Assembly: GCA_945965275.1 (NCBI GenBank)
Contig: CAMFNB010000007.1
Span: 1 to 48,589 of the forward strand
Direction of reading: 5' to 3'
Length of the DNA: 48,589 nucleotides
Origin: an uncultured Clostridia bacterium
Lineage (GTDB): Bacteria; Bacillota; Clostridia; UBA1212; SIG427
In this document: in pieces, positions 24,136-32,391 of the stretch
Layout of the letters: each line of letters opens with the position of its first letter
Numbering within the stretch: position 1 is the first letter of the stretch
Program-made: the position numbers and the translations under genes
Notes under the pieces: model-generated
Database searches by the model: none
Told to the model about the DNA's origin: nothing
The model's input: the letters and a program-made list of their open reading frames with translations, nothing else

Positions 24136-24418
24136 GAGTCTTGGGTTTTCTGACCAAAACATACACAATGACAACCACCAATATAACATCAATCAGTACA
24201 AACGCCGTATCGACCCAAAGCTCGTTCGGCGTTTTTTCTGTAGGAACTTCAACGTCGGAGCTTACGAACTCACTGTTATCCGGGGTGGCCGTAGGAGACG
24301 CATTGTTGGTGAACCCTTTTATCAGAAAATATGAGAATGCAACTGCCAGGCCGAGAACGGCAACTGCCAGTACAAGACAGATAATTCTTTTTGCTGTGGT
24401 TGTTTTCTTTTCTTCCAT
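24116..24418 (-). CDS. Two-helix membrane protein of unknown function
   Basis: A 100-residue protein: Lys-rich start, transmembrane helix (about 12-34), an outside linker with TATPDNSE and VPTEKTPNE, a second helix (about 69-88), and a basic tail (RKPKTPKTPQK). I do not recognise a family. GGAG lies before the ATG and a terminator hairpin separates it from the upstream lipoprotein gene, so it depends on read-through or a promoter of its own. Confidence 0.6.
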   Translation of the reverse strand: MEEKKTTTAKRIICLVLAVAVLGLAVAFSYFLIKGFTNNASPTATPDNSEFVSSDVEVPTEKTPNELWVDTAFVLIDVILVVVIVYVLVRKPKTPKTPQK

Positions 24419-24432
24419 TTTTTCTCCGCTGT

Positions 24433-24459
24433 AAAAAAAGCCTCTGATCAGAGAGGCTT
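24433..24459 (-). terminator. Intrinsic terminator of the thioredoxin operon
   Basis: AAGCCTCT and AGAGGCTT pair over 8 bp with a 6-nt loop, followed on the minus strand by TTTTTTT. The lipoprotein stop codon lies in the hairpin. Confidence 0.8.
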
Positions 24460-24990
24460 GATTGATCCAAGAATGTCTGTATAAGCAGCGTCGTCAAGCT
24501 CAAGTGTGAAGCTGGTTATATAGAAAGTTTTACCGCTAACATCTCCGAAGAGAGCATATGCAACAAGACCGTCAGCTTTGTATGTAACGCCTGACCAGGT
24601 TGTGCTGCCGATTGTGAATCTCTCAATTTCAGTTGCACCCTTCTGTGCCTTGAGAACACTGACCTTGTTATCAACCTCTGACTGAGTTGTGATTTTTACA
24701 GTGACTCTCTTATTAATGTCATGTGAATCCATAATGATACAGCCGTCAGGGTTTTCTCCGTCACCCGGAAGTCCGCCTGAAAGCTCGAATCCTTCAGGAA
24801 CATAGATTGAAATATTACCCCAGGTAATGTTTTCATTGCCCTGTGGTGCAGGTTCTGTGGGATCAGCCGGTTCATCTGTCGGGTTAACAACTTCGGGAAT
24901 CTGTGTAGGTGCGGCTGTCGGTTCGCTGCCGCATGCGGCAAAGCAAAGACAAAGTGATAAAACTAATAAAACAGAAATGAATTTTTTCAT
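24448..24990 (-). CDS. Lipoprotein of unknown function in the thioredoxin operon
   Basis: A 180-residue protein with a lipoprotein signal (MKKFISVLLVLSLCLCFAACG), a short Pro/Thr/Glu linker and a domain of about 125 residues (ITWGNISIYVPEGFELSGG...YTDILGSIKPL) that looks beta-rich and resembles generic substrate-sensing lipoprotein heads, but no family is recognised. Its ATG overlaps the trxA stop by 4 bp, so it is translated with thioredoxin. Confidence 0.7.
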   Translation of the reverse strand: MKKFISVLLVLSLCLCFAACGSEPTAAPTQIPEVVNPTDEPADPTEPAPQGNENITWGNISIYVPEGFELSGGLPGDGENPDGCIIMDSHDINKRVTVKITTQSEVDNKVSVLKAQKGATEIERFTIGSTTWSGVTYKADGLVAYALFGDVSGKTFYITSFTLELDDAAYTDILGSIKPL

Positions 24991-25298
24991 TTAATAAATG
25001 CCTCTACTTCTTCTTTCGGCATATATCCGAGTGATTTTTTTACAACCTCTCCGTCTTTAAAGAGCATGAGAGTGGGGATGCTGCCGACCTGGAATTCAAT
25101 GGCAAGCTTCGGATAATCATCTACGTTGATTTTACCGACTTTTATAATACCTTCCTGTTCTTTTGCAACTTCCTCGATTACAGGTCCGAGCATCTGACAC
25201 GGTCCGCACCATGTTGCCCAAAAGTCAACGAGCACAGGGAGCTCAGAGTTCAGAACCTCATCTTCAAAATTATCTTCAGTGATTATAATCTCGCTCAT
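24987..25298 (-). CDS. trxA: Thioredoxin
   Basis: A 103-residue classic thioredoxin with active site WCGPC (FWATWCGPCQMLGP) and the cis-Pro region GSIPTLMLFKDGE. It reduces protein disulphides in the cytosol. It lies 9 nt after the FTR-like gene, which suggests the pair works together: ferredoxin to FTR-like protein to thioredoxin. AGGAGG precedes the ATG. Confidence 0.95.
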   Translation of the reverse strand: MSEIIITEDNFEDEVLNSELPVLVDFWATWCGPCQMLGPVIEEVAKEQEGIIKVGKINVDDYPKLAIEFQVGSIPTLMLFKDGEVVKKSLGYMPKEEVEAFIK

Positions 25299-25307
25299 AA
25301 TGTCCTC

Positions 25308-25505
25308 CTATTTCTCTTTGTAATAAAGCATACAATGACAATAACCCTCGTAATCGGGGTCTTTGATTTGATCTCTGAATTCCTTGCACATACACTTGTT
25401 ATCTTCAGTGCGTTCGAGTCTGCAGGGGCAGTAGCCGCCTTTTTTCTCGAGGCCTTCTTTGATCATTTTTACCACTTTTTCATCTTCATTAAATCTTATC
25501 TTCAT
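25308..25505 (-). CDS. Ferredoxin:thioredoxin reductase catalytic-subunit-like protein
   Basis: A 65-residue protein with the FTR cysteine pattern GYCPCRLE, NKCMCKEF and GYCHCMLYY, which in plant FTR holds a 4Fe-4S cluster next to a redox disulphide. The start is the ATG at 25505; the track's 180-residue version is a read-through of the opposite gene. There is no FTR variable subunit here, as is common in anaerobes. TATAAT ends 6 nt before the ATG and no Shine-Dalgarno is present, so the mRNA may be leaderless. It heads the trxA operon. Confidence 0.85.
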   Translation of the reverse strand: MKIRFNEDEKVVKMIKEGLEKKGGYCPCRLERTEDNKCMCKEFRDQIKDPDYEGYCHCMLYYKEK

Positions 25506-25511
25506 AATTGT

Positions 25512-25544
25512 ATTATACCATAATAAAAAATCATATGGTACAAT
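25512..25544. promoter_or_regulatory. Divergent -10 boxes, both 6 nt from their start codons
   Basis: Minus: TATAAT at 25512-25517, ATG at 25505. Plus: TACAAT at 25539-25544, ATG at 25551. ACCATAATAAAAAATCATAT and the following GGTA give partial symmetry between them. Neither gene has a ribosome binding site. Confidence 0.5.
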
Positions 25545-25550
25545 GAACTT

Positions 25551-26501
25551 ATGATTTTCGAAACAAAAAGACTGCTCCTCCGTCCCTGGATGATTGAGGA
25601 CGCGGAAAAACTGTATAACATCGCAAAGGATCCTCTTGTCGGCCCAAGCACGGGATGGGCTGTTCATGAAAATGCTGAACAGAGCAGGGAGGTTATTGAA
25701 AATATACTTTCCAAGCCCGGCAATTATGCTGTTGTTCTGAAAGACACCGACGAAATAATCGGCGATGTGGGAGTAAAGTACAAGGGAGCTTCCGAGGTTG
25801 TCAGAAATGACAAGGAAATTGAATTCGGGTGCTGGCTCAGCTCGAAACACTGGGGAAACGGATATATTCCGGAAGCCATTGAAAGCCTCCAGTCTTTCTT
25901 AATTACGGTAAAAGGAATCCGCGGATTCTGGTACGGCTTCTACGAAGGTAATGAAAAGTCCAGGCGCGTTGCGGAAAAACTGGGATTTACATACAGTCAT
26001 GTTTTGCGCAGTCACTATGTAAAAAATCTGGATATGAAAACAGACGCATACTATTGGTATGCAAAAGCGGAAGCAATAAGAAACCGATTGATTGAGAAAA
26101 CAGAAAACAGAAGCCGTGAACTTTTTGCTGAAAAAAGCAATAAGTCAGACAAAACCGCTATGGTTCTTGAATACGGCGCGGAGCGCAACTGGCAGCCGGA
26201 CGCAGAAATCATAGTTACAAAGCGTTCGGAAGAGAAGTGCGTATACTATAAAGCGACACGCGGCGAAGATACAGTAGGAAGTCTTTGTGCTTTTTGTGAT
26301 TTTAACTGTCTTATGATAAAGGATATCTTTGTCAAAGATAAAAAAACCGCAACCACCTTGCTGAAGGCAGTTGCGTCGACTTTTAAAGGAATTGTATTTC
26401 TTTATATTGATAAAGATGATCCGATGAAGAACACATACAAGAGTCTGTGTTTCGATGAGATCTTCGGAAGACACTCGTTTTTCAGAAGGCTTCTTCCATA
26501 A
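25551..26501 (+). CDS. GNAT acetyltransferase (RimJ/RimL type) with degenerate second domain
   Basis: Residues 1-170 fit the RimJ/RimL branch of GNAT acetyltransferases: FETKRLLLRPW, IGDVGV, EFGCWLSSKHWGNGYIPEA (acetyl-CoA region) and NEKSRRVAEKLGF. Residues about 185-316 look like a second, degenerate GNAT-like half (GSLCAFCDF...IKDIFVKDKKTATTLLKAVAS). The acceptor substrate is unknown. It appears leaderless (TACAAT, 6 nt, ATG) and is divergent from the FTR-like gene. Confidence 0.78.
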   Translation: MIFETKRLLLRPWMIEDAEKLYNIAKDPLVGPSTGWAVHENAEQSREVIENILSKPGNYAVVLKDTDEIIGDVGVKYKGASEVVRNDKEIEFGCWLSSKHWGNGYIPEAIESLQSFLITVKGIRGFWYGFYEGNEKSRRVAEKLGFTYSHVLRSHYVKNLDMKTDAYYWYAKAEAIRNRLIEKTENRSRELFAEKSNKSDKTAMVLEYGAERNWQPDAEIIVTKRSEEKCVYYKATRGEDTVGSLCAFCDFNCLMIKDIFVKDKKTATTLLKAVASTFKGIVFLYIDKDDPMKNTYKSLCFDEIFGRHSFFRRLLP

Positions 26502-27639
26502 AAATAAGTTCCATAACAAATGTTGCGGTCCAGCCGTAATCGATTGCGCCGAGACCTTCGCCTGTTCTTGAATTGTAATATTCGAACAGGCCTCTTTTTT
26601 CATTCGCACACATGTCAAGAATTCTTTCGCGATATTCCAAAGCAAGCTTTGTATATCCCATTCTGTAAAGCCCCATTATTGCCATTGCAGCAATGTTAAT
26701 CCAACACGGTCCGCGCCAGTACTGGTCGGGAGTGTATGCGGGACTGTCGTATGACACAGCAGGCATAAGAGGGAAGAACTTATTTTCGTCCTCTGCCATC
26801 TTTGCCATGGCAGCTGCGTGTTCGCTGCTTGAAATGCCGGCAAACAGCGGCATGAATGAAGCAGGTGAGAAGATATCGGTAAAACCGCGTCCGTCTTTGA
26901 AGCAGTCGCTGTATCCGCCTGCGTTGTGGTCAAAAAGAGTTGATTCGATTCTTTGTGCAAGCGCATCACGTTCTTTCATATATACAGCCGCATCGTCGCT
27001 GTGTCCAAGTGTCTCTGCGATATATGCCATTGACTCATATGCGATTACCATGTAGCAACATAAATCAACAGACCAAATATCAGATGTGATGTCTCCGTCA
27101 AAACGAGGAGAGTTGTCCCAGCCGCTTTCCCACTTCGGAGCCTGAGCTTTGTTACTCTCACTGTCTACAGAATAGAAGTAGAGACCTCCCTCTAAGCGCT
27201 TCTCATTCCAGAAAGCGAGTCCCTTCTGAAGACGAGGATACTTGTCGCGGAGCCACTCCATATCATGTGTGGCATCGTAAATTCTTTTTACAGCCCAGAA
27301 TATCACAGGAGGCTTTGAAATTGTGTCTGAGTATGATCCACCTAGCTCGGTGCAGTCGATGAAACAACCGTCCTCTCTCTGTGAATCAAAGAAAAACTGA
27401 ATCTGATTCTTTGAAAATTCCGGATTGTATCTTGCGATGCCCATGGCATGGAAGCAACTGTCCCAGTTCCATACGCCTCGGTATACTTTCCAGGAAGGGC
27501 AGCAGGCGGGGTAATCACCCCAGCCGTTTGTTTCGTCTTCACGGGGAATAAGTGTGTTCTTTTCAAATGTGTATTTTGCGCGCCGGATTAAATCAAAGTC
27601 GCGTTCTGAAAGATTTTGCATAAAACTTCTCGCTTTCAA
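26482..27639 (-). CDS. Trehalase-like (alpha/alpha)6 glycosidase (GH37/GH63 type)
   Basis: A 385-residue cytosolic enzyme without signal peptide. Motifs such as YRGVWNWDSCFHAMG, PPVIFWAVKRIYD and KWESGWDNSPRFDGD are typical of the GH37/GH63/MGH clan, where the Asp in GWDNSPRFD and a Glu near the C-terminal YN(S)RTGEG region act as catalytic acids. The C-terminal YGWTATFVMEL is also characteristic. The substrate could be an alpha-glucoside or a related sugar. It overlaps the convergent GNAT gene by 20 bp; TATAAT lies about 12-17 nt upstream of the start region. Confidence 0.75.
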   Translation of the reverse strand: MKARSFMQNLSERDFDLIRRAKYTFEKNTLIPREDETNGWGDYPACCPSWKVYRGVWNWDSCFHAMGIARYNPEFSKNQIQFFFDSQREDGCFIDCTELGGSYSDTISKPPVIFWAVKRIYDATHDMEWLRDKYPRLQKGLAFWNEKRLEGGLYFYSVDSESNKAQAPKWESGWDNSPRFDGDITSDIWSVDLCCYMVIAYESMAYIAETLGHSDDAAVYMKERDALAQRIESTLFDHNAGGYSDCFKDGRGFTDIFSPASFMPLFAGISSSEHAAAMAKMAEDENKFFPLMPAVSYDSPAYTPDQYWRGPCWINIAAMAIMGLYRMGYTKLALEYRERILDMCANEKRGLFEYYNSRTGEGLGAIDYGWTATFVMELIFMEEAF

Positions 27640-27681
27640 AAATTCTTTTTTCTAATTATATCAAATAATACAATAAAGGGG

Positions 27682-27709
27682 TTGACAAATTTTTATGCAT
27701 AAATATAAT
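27682..27709 (+). promoter_or_regulatory. argGH promoter
   Basis: TTGACA (27682-27687), 16-nt spacer, TATAAT (27704-27709). The track's first ATG (27695) lies inside this promoter, which is why the later start is chosen. Confidence 0.8.
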
Positions 27710-27731
27710 AGTTCTTGCATAAATATTCAAA
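27694..27731. promoter_or_regulatory. Tandem ARG boxes (ArgR operator)
   Basis: CTTGCATAAATATTCAAA (27714-27731) matches the ArgR/AhrC consensus WNTGAATWWWWATTCANW at 16 of 18 positions. A weaker box, TATGCATAAATATAATAG (27694-27711), lies 20 bp upstream over the -10. The 20-21 bp spacing on one DNA face is typical for hexameric ArgR. Repression of argGH by arginine is predicted. Confidence 0.75.
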
Positions 27732-27745
27732 AAGAGGTAATAAAA

Positions 27746-28966
27746 ATGGCTAACAAAGAAATCAAAAAAATCGTACTCGCTTATTCAGGCGGACTCGACA
27801 CATCAATTATTATTCCTTGGCTCAAGGAAAACTACAATAACCCTGAAATCATTGCGGTGGCAGGTAACGTAGGACAGGCTGACGAACTTGAGGGTCTTGA
27901 AGAAAAGGCTATAAAGACAGGTGCTTCAAAACTCATCGTAGCTGACCTTGTTGATGAGATGGTAGACGACATCATCATTCCGGCGCTTAAAATGGATGCA
28001 AAATACGAGACATACCTTTTAGGTACTGCATTTGCCCGTCCTGTTATCGGTAAAAAGCTTGCTGAAATTGCAAAGGCTGAAGGCGCAGACGCAATCTGTC
28101 ACGGCGCAACAGGTAAGGGTAATGACCAGGTTCGTTTCGAACTTGCAATCAAGCGTTTCGCCCCTGACATCAAGATTATCGCTCCATGGCGTGAATGGTC
28201 AATCAAGTCACGTGAAGAAGAAATCGACTACGCAGAGGCACACAACATTCCGCTTAAGATTTCACGTGAGACAAACTACTCAAAAGACAAGAACCTGTGG
28301 CATCTTTCACACGAAGGCCTCGATCTCGAAGATCCTTCAAACGAACCACAGTACGATAAACCGGGATTCCTTGAAATGGGCGTATCGCCTGTTATGGCTC
28401 CCGATGTTCCGACTTATGTAACAATCAGCTTTGAAGCAGGCGCTCCTGTTGCAATTGACGGCGAGAAGATGAAGGCTTCAAAGATTATCGAAAAGCTCAA
28501 CAAGCTTGGCGGTGAGAATGGTATCGGTATCATCGACATCGTAGAGAACCGTCTCGTAGGTATGAAGGACCGTGGCGTTTATGAAACTCCCGGCGGAACA
28601 ATACTTTATGCAGCACATGAGCAGCTTGAGATGATTACAATCGACAAAGACACACTTCACGAGAAGCAGAAGCTTGCAGTTGACTATGCAGATCTTATTT
28701 ACAACGGCAAGTGGTATTCACCTCTCCAGGAAGCTCTCACAGCTTTTGCAAATGAGTCAAACAAGTACGTAACAGGTGATGTTAAACTAAAGCTTTACAA
28801 AGGAAACATCATTCCTGCAGGAACAACATCTCCTTACTCACTTTACTCAGAAGATCTCGTAACATTCGATGAGAGTGATTACGACCAGAAGCAGGCTGAG
28901 GGATTCATCAATCTTTGGGGACTTCCGACAACTGTTCAGGCTCTTCGTGAACAGGGCAAGCTTTAA
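27746..28966 (+). CDS. argG: Argininosuccinate synthase
   Basis: This enzyme joins citrulline and aspartate with ATP to argininosuccinate. The N-terminal PP-loop [16 protein letters not shown] is diagnostic, with [13 protein letters not shown] and GVYETPGGT further on. From the ATG at 27746 (AGAGG upstream, MANKEIKK) it is 406 residues, normal for the family. It is followed by argH 26 nt after the stop. Two ARG boxes overlap its promoter. Confidence 0.97.
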   Translation: MANKEIKKIVLAYSGGLDTSIIIPWLKENYNNPEIIAVAGNVGQADELEGLEEKAIKTGASKLIVADLVDEMVDDIIIPALKMDAKYETYLLGTAFARPVIGKKLAEIAKAEGADAICHGATGKGNDQVRFELAIKRFAPDIKIIAPWREWSIKSREEEIDYAEAHNIPLKISRETNYSKDKNLWHLSHEGLDLEDPSNEPQYDKPGFLEMGVSPVMAPDVPTYVTISFEAGAPVAIDGEKMKASKIIEKLNKLGGENGIGIIDIVENRLVGMKDRGVYETPGGTILYAAHEQLEMITIDKDTLHEKQKLAVDYADLIYNGKWYSPLQEALTAFANESNKYVTGDVKLKLYKGNIIPAGTTSPYSLYSEDLVTFDESDYDQKQAEGFINLWGLPTTVQALREQGKL

Positions 28967-28992
28967 TTGCTGATTCAGACGGAGATACTGTA

Positions 28993-30363
28993 ATGGCAAA
29001 AATGTGGGCCGGACGTACAGCCGGCGAAGTAAACAAAACAGCAGATGATTTCAACTCATCAATTTCAGTTGACTGCCGTATGTATGCACAGGACATTCAG
29101 GGCAGCATTGCTCATGCAACAATGCTCGGAATGCAGGGAATCATCGGACAGGATGATGCCGAAAAAATCATTGAGGGGCTGAAGGATATTTTACAGGGAA
29201 TAGACAGCGGAGCAATTGCAATTGATCCCGATGCCGAAGATATTCACATGTTTGTTGAGCAGGTCCTCACTGAAAAAATCGGTGATGTGGGTAAAAAGCT
29301 TCATACCGCAAGAAGTCGTAATGACCAGGTTGCGCTTGACACAAGACTTTACCTGATAACCGAAATTGATGATATTTCAGCAAAGCTCAAAGGGCTTCTG
29401 AAGGTTATCGCAAATGTGGCGGAAGAGAATAACGGCGTTATTATGCCGGGATATACGCATCTCCAGCACGCACAGCCAATTCTTTTCTCTCATCAGATTT
29501 TGGCGTATGCCATGATGTTCTCGCGTGATGTTGAAAGACTTGCAGACTGTAAAAAGCGTACAAGGGTTTCGCCGATAGGATCATGCGCACTTGCAGGAAC
29601 AACATACAACACAAATCGTGAATATGAGGCAGAGCTTCTCGGACTTCCTGAGATTGCACTTAACAGTATTGACGGAGTATCTGACAGAGATTTCTGCGTT
29701 GAATTTTTAAGTGCCGCTTCACTTATCATGATGCACCTGTCACGTTTTTCAGAGGAAATTATTCTCTGGTCTTCATCTGAGTTTTCATTTATTGAGCTCA
29801 GTGATGATTACACGACCGGTTCATCAATAATGCCTCAGAAAAAGAATCCTGACATGGCAGAGTTATGTCGTGGCAAGACAGGTCGTGTATACGGAGATCT
29901 TGTGGGACTTCTTACAACACTTAAAGGTCTTCCTCTTGCATACAACAAGGACATGCAGGAAGACAAAGAAGGTGTATTTGATGCAATCGACACTGTAAAA
30001 ATGTGTCTCGACGTATTTACTCCGATGCTTTCTAAGATGAAGGTGAAGAAGGATTCAATGTATGCCGCAGCCCAAAAGGGCTTTATGAATGCAACTGATC
30101 TTGCTGACTATCTTGTTAAAAAGGGAATGGCATTCCGTGATGCATACAAGCTTTCCGGTAAAATAGTTGCTCTTTGCATTGCAAAGGACTGCATTTTGGA
30201 AACACTGCCTCTTGAGGAATACAAGGCGGCATGTGAACTCTTTGACGAAGATGTTTATGAAGCCATCGCACTTGAGACATGCGTTGCAAAGCGTATCTCA
30301 GCCGGAGGCACTTCGAAGGAATCTGTGGAAAAACAGATTGAATACATTAAGAATTTAATTTAA
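28993..30363 (+). CDS. argH: Argininosuccinate lyase
   Basis: A 456-residue enzyme that splits argininosuccinate to arginine and fumarate. The fumarase/aspartase superfamily signature GSSIMPQKKNPDMAEL is intact, as are HTARSRNDQVALDTRL and PGYTHLQHAQP. GGAG lies about 9 nt before the ATG. It forms an operon with argG; no other arginine genes are in the window. Confidence 0.97.
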   Translation: MAKMWAGRTAGEVNKTADDFNSSISVDCRMYAQDIQGSIAHATMLGMQGIIGQDDAEKIIEGLKDILQGIDSGAIAIDPDAEDIHMFVEQVLTEKIGDVGKKLHTARSRNDQVALDTRLYLITEIDDISAKLKGLLKVIANVAEENNGVIMPGYTHLQHAQPILFSHQILAYAMMFSRDVERLADCKKRTRVSPIGSCALAGTTYNTNREYEAELLGLPEIALNSIDGVSDRDFCVEFLSAASLIMMHLSRFSEEIILWSSSEFSFIELSDDYTTGSSIMPQKKNPDMAELCRGKTGRVYGDLVGLLTTLKGLPLAYNKDMQEDKEGVFDAIDTVKMCLDVFTPMLSKMKVKKDSMYAAAQKGFMNATDLADYLVKKGMAFRDAYKLSGKIVALCIAKDCILETLPLEEYKAACELFDEDVYEAIALETCVAKRISAGGTSKESVEKQIEYIKNLI

Positions 30364-30404
30364 GTTTTTTTAGTAGCAAACCCGGATTTTGTTATTTATG
30401 CGAA

Positions 30405-30442
30405 GTAGGAGCAGCCTTCGGGCTGCTCTTACTTTATTTCTG
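30405..30442 (+). terminator. Intrinsic terminator of argGH
   Basis: GAGCAGCC, a TTCG tetraloop, GGCTGCTC, then TTACTTTATTTC. The UUCG loop is unusually stable, while the T-run is broken. Confidence 0.75.
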
Positions 30443-30458
30443 AGTGTAACACCTTAAA

Positions 30459-30499
30459 CACCATAAAGAATCCATAAAAAACACCATAAACTTATGGTG
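30459..30499. promoter_or_regulatory. Upstream hicAB operator cluster
   Basis: CACCATAAacTTATGGTG (30482-30499) is a perfect palindrome with 8-bp arms. Half-sites CACCATAAAG (30459-30468), TCCATAAAA (about 30471) and TTATGGTAAC (about 30515) surround it. They lie just upstream of the hicAB -35 and are candidate HicB sites. Confidence 0.55.
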
Positions 30500-30534
30500 A
30501 AAAACAGAAAGTTCTTATGGTAACAGGTTTAAAT

Positions 30535-30563
30535 TTGACAAAAAAATAAGTTAAAGGTATAAT
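30535..30563 (+). promoter_or_regulatory. hicAB promoter
   Basis: A consensus promoter: TTGACA (30535-30540), 17-nt spacer, TATAAT (30558-30563). Confidence 0.85.
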
Positions 30564-30582
30564 GTAACTGAAAATCAGTTAC
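30564..30582. promoter_or_regulatory. Palindromic operator at the hicAB transcription start
   Basis: GTAACTGAaaaTCAGTTAC has perfect 8-bp arms and lies directly after the -10 box, spanning the expected start. Binding here would block initiation. Confidence 0.6.
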
Positions 30583-30603
30583 AAAACCGGAGACATAAAA
30601 TAG

Positions 30604-30864
30604 ATGAGCAAAGAAGAAAAACTCATAGAAAGGCTAAAAAGTCTGCCTTTGGATTTTACTTTTTCTGAAGCCCGTACAATTTTAACAAGGCTGGGATATG
30701 AAGAAAAACAAAAAGGAAAAACCTCAGGTTCGCGTTTGATGTTTATAAGGCAAAAAGACAACCATAAAATATTACTTCATAAGCCTCACCCCGGAGACAT
30801 AATGAAATTATATTCAGTAAAAGATTTATTAAATTCACTGAAAGGAAACGGAGACATAAAATGA
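30604..30864 (+). CDS. hicA: HicA-type toxin (mRNA interferase)
   Basis: An 86-residue protein with the double-stranded-RNA-binding-like fold of HicA. GSRLMFIR, then HKPHPGDIMKLYSVKDLLN corresponds to the family's catalytic-His segment (usually HPHP) and C-terminal helix. HicA toxins cleave mRNA. It precedes hicB with a 4-bp ATGA overlap, the usual gene order. The strong promoter with palindromic sites fits autoregulation by the antitoxin. GGAG lies 11 nt from the ATG, a rather long spacing that could keep toxin synthesis low. Confidence 0.85.
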   Translation: MSKEEKLIERLKSLPLDFTFSEARTILTRLGYEEKQKGKTSGSRLMFIRQKDNHKILLHKPHPGDIMKLYSVKDLLNSLKGNGDIK

Positions 30865-31202
30865 AAAATGTTCTTGAATACAAGGGATATTATACTAAAG
30901 TCGAATACAGTGCAGAAGATAAAGTTCTTCACGGAAAAATAGAAGGCATAAATGATCTTGTTACTTTTGAATGCAAAAATGCAAAGGATGTTGAAAAAGA
31001 ATTTCATACAGCTGTTGATGATTATCTTATTTTTTGTGAAGAAAACAACACACCTCCGAATAAACCATACAGAGGTGTGTTTAATGTGAGAATTAATCCT
31101 GAACTTCATAAACTTGCTGCAATGGAAGCTGCAATGGAAGGCATTACACTTAACCAGTTTGTAGCTCAGGCAGTCGAGGAGAAGTGTGCACATAAGGCTT
31201 AA
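30861..31202 (+). CDS. hicB: HicB-type antitoxin
   Basis: A 113-residue protein. The N-terminal half is the HicB RNase-H-like domain (YKGYYTKVEYSAEDKVLHGKIEGINDLVTFE), and the C-terminal half a ribbon-helix-helix DNA-binding domain (GVFNVRINPELHKLAAMEAAMEGITLNQFVAQAVEE). It binds HicA and should repress the operon through the palindromes upstream. Its ribosome binding sequence CGGAGACATAAA is almost identical to that of hicA, and the same string also occurs inside hicA. Confidence 0.9.
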   Translation: MKNVLEYKGYYTKVEYSAEDKVLHGKIEGINDLVTFECKNAKDVEKEFHTAVDDYLIFCEENNTPPNKPYRGVFNVRINPELHKLAAMEAAMEGITLNQFVAQAVEEKCAHKA

Positions 31203-31239
31203 TTTATTTTTCTGACAAATCGAAAAATGTCGAATAAAT

Positions 31240-32382
31240 CTATGCCTTTTCTTCTTTCTTTCCTTTGAACAATCCTTTTATTTTTTGCCTGGACTTATAT
31301 ATTTCAAGTTCAGCGCGGAGCTTTGCCCCGCTCGTAAGATAACCTATGAATACACTTTGAACTTTGTCCAGAATTTCTTTCTCTTCAACAGACAAATTAT
31401 TTCCCGTCTTTATAATCGCAGGAAGATTTTTCACTAGCATTTTCAGAACCTCGTCTGATCTTGTGCACTCACTTGCTTCTAATATCTTGAACAGTGCGAG
31501 TATGAAAACTTTTCTTTCTTCGACTGAAATTTCTCTCAAAAGTCCGTGCACTGCTTTGCTGAGAAGCACACTGGAGGTAGTGAGGTTTTCCGCTTCTTTA
31601 AAGTGAGGTCCGTCCAGCCTCCAGTTAAAATTATTGTGCTGTAAAATAGAAATGCTGTCGGCGTCAACAATCGTATAATTAAGGGCATATCCAAGAAGCA
31701 TTCCGACGACGGATGCCTCGGGAACAAAGGACTTTAATTTCTTTTCAGCCTGTTTCCAACCCTTTGACTGCAATGTGTCATCATCAAGTCCGGGTCCGTC
31801 GAAATTATATATTTCTTTAATGCGGGCTTTCTTTTTACAGTGCGAAGCGGCATACATAGCAAGGTTTCCGCCCTTACTGTGTCCGCAAAGATATACTGCA
31901 GTATATTTTTCAGGAAGCTTATTCAAATACTCAACCGCAAGGGACTGAGCCGGAACAGGACTTTCATATCCCAGGCGGAAGTTTTCTCTCCAACCTACAA
32001 TTGAAAGGTCTGTGCCGCGGTAGGCAACAATGGCTGTTGTGCCTATTGCAAATGTGGCGACAGCAAACTGAGTGTCTTCTTCAGGTTTGAAAACAGACTT
32101 GAAATCCGCAAGCTTCAAATTCGCATATCGCGGACAATTCGGAATCTCCTTCCAGAGTAAGCGAAGCTTCTTTTGCCACTCCCACGGACTGTCGGTTTTA
32201 TCTTCCGTGTAGAGAAGCGGATTTATTTTACCGAGAGTTTTTCCTTTGAAGCCCTTTTCAAGCTTTTCAAAAGGGCAGTATGCAATCTGTGCAAGAATCG
32301 CATAATCAATTTCGTTTGCGGGAACGGCTGTAAAACTTAAGTCACCGCGCCATTTCAGGTAGTCAAAAATACAGTCACTCAT
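31240..32382 (-). CDS. DUF2974 (Mbeg1-like) alpha/beta hydrolase
   Basis: A 380-residue protein with a lipase-like core: FAIGTTAIVAYRGTD (oxyanion side), YLCGHSKGGNLAMYAA (nucleophile elbow GHSKG) and YNFDGPGLDD. This arrangement matches DUF2974/Mbeg1-like proteins of Firmicutes, of unknown substrate. No signal peptide is seen. It begins 9 nt after the MFS-spermidine synthase-like gene, so the two form a small operon. Confidence 0.82.
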   Translation of the reverse strand: MSDCIFDYLKWRGDLSFTAVPANEIDYAILAQIAYCPFEKLEKGFKGKTLGKINPLLYTEDKTDSPWEWQKKLRLLWKEIPNCPRYANLKLADFKSVFKPEEDTQFAVATFAIGTTAIVAYRGTDLSIVGWRENFRLGYESPVPAQSLAVEYLNKLPEKYTAVYLCGHSKGGNLAMYAASHCKKKARIKEIYNFDGPGLDDDTLQSKGWKQAEKKLKSFVPEASVVGMLLGYALNYTIVDADSISILQHNNFNWRLDGPHFKEAENLTTSSVLLSKAVHGLLREISVEERKVFILALFKILEASECTRSDEVLKMLVKNLPAIIKTGNNLSVEEKEILDKVQSVFIGYLTSGAKLRAELEIYKSRQKIKGLFKGKKEEKA

Positions 32383-32391
32383 AATTCAAAA

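Noticed and set aside
24987-25298. Thioredoxin operon lipoprotein as a redox partner with its own cysteine motif
   Set aside because: Beyond the lipobox and a single other cysteine I see no CxxC pair in the lipoprotein.
25308-25850. 180-residue reading of the FTR-like ORF
   Set aside because: The first 115 residues are antisense to the GNAT gene and lack family features; the FTR motif begins after the ATG at 25505.
27695-27745. Upstream ATG for argG
   Set aside because: It lies between the -35 and -10 boxes, upstream of the likely transcription start.
31203-31239. ATTTTTC...GAAAAAT inverted repeat between hicB and the DUF2974 gene
   Set aside because: A 7-bp AT-only stem without a T-run is too weak to call a terminator.
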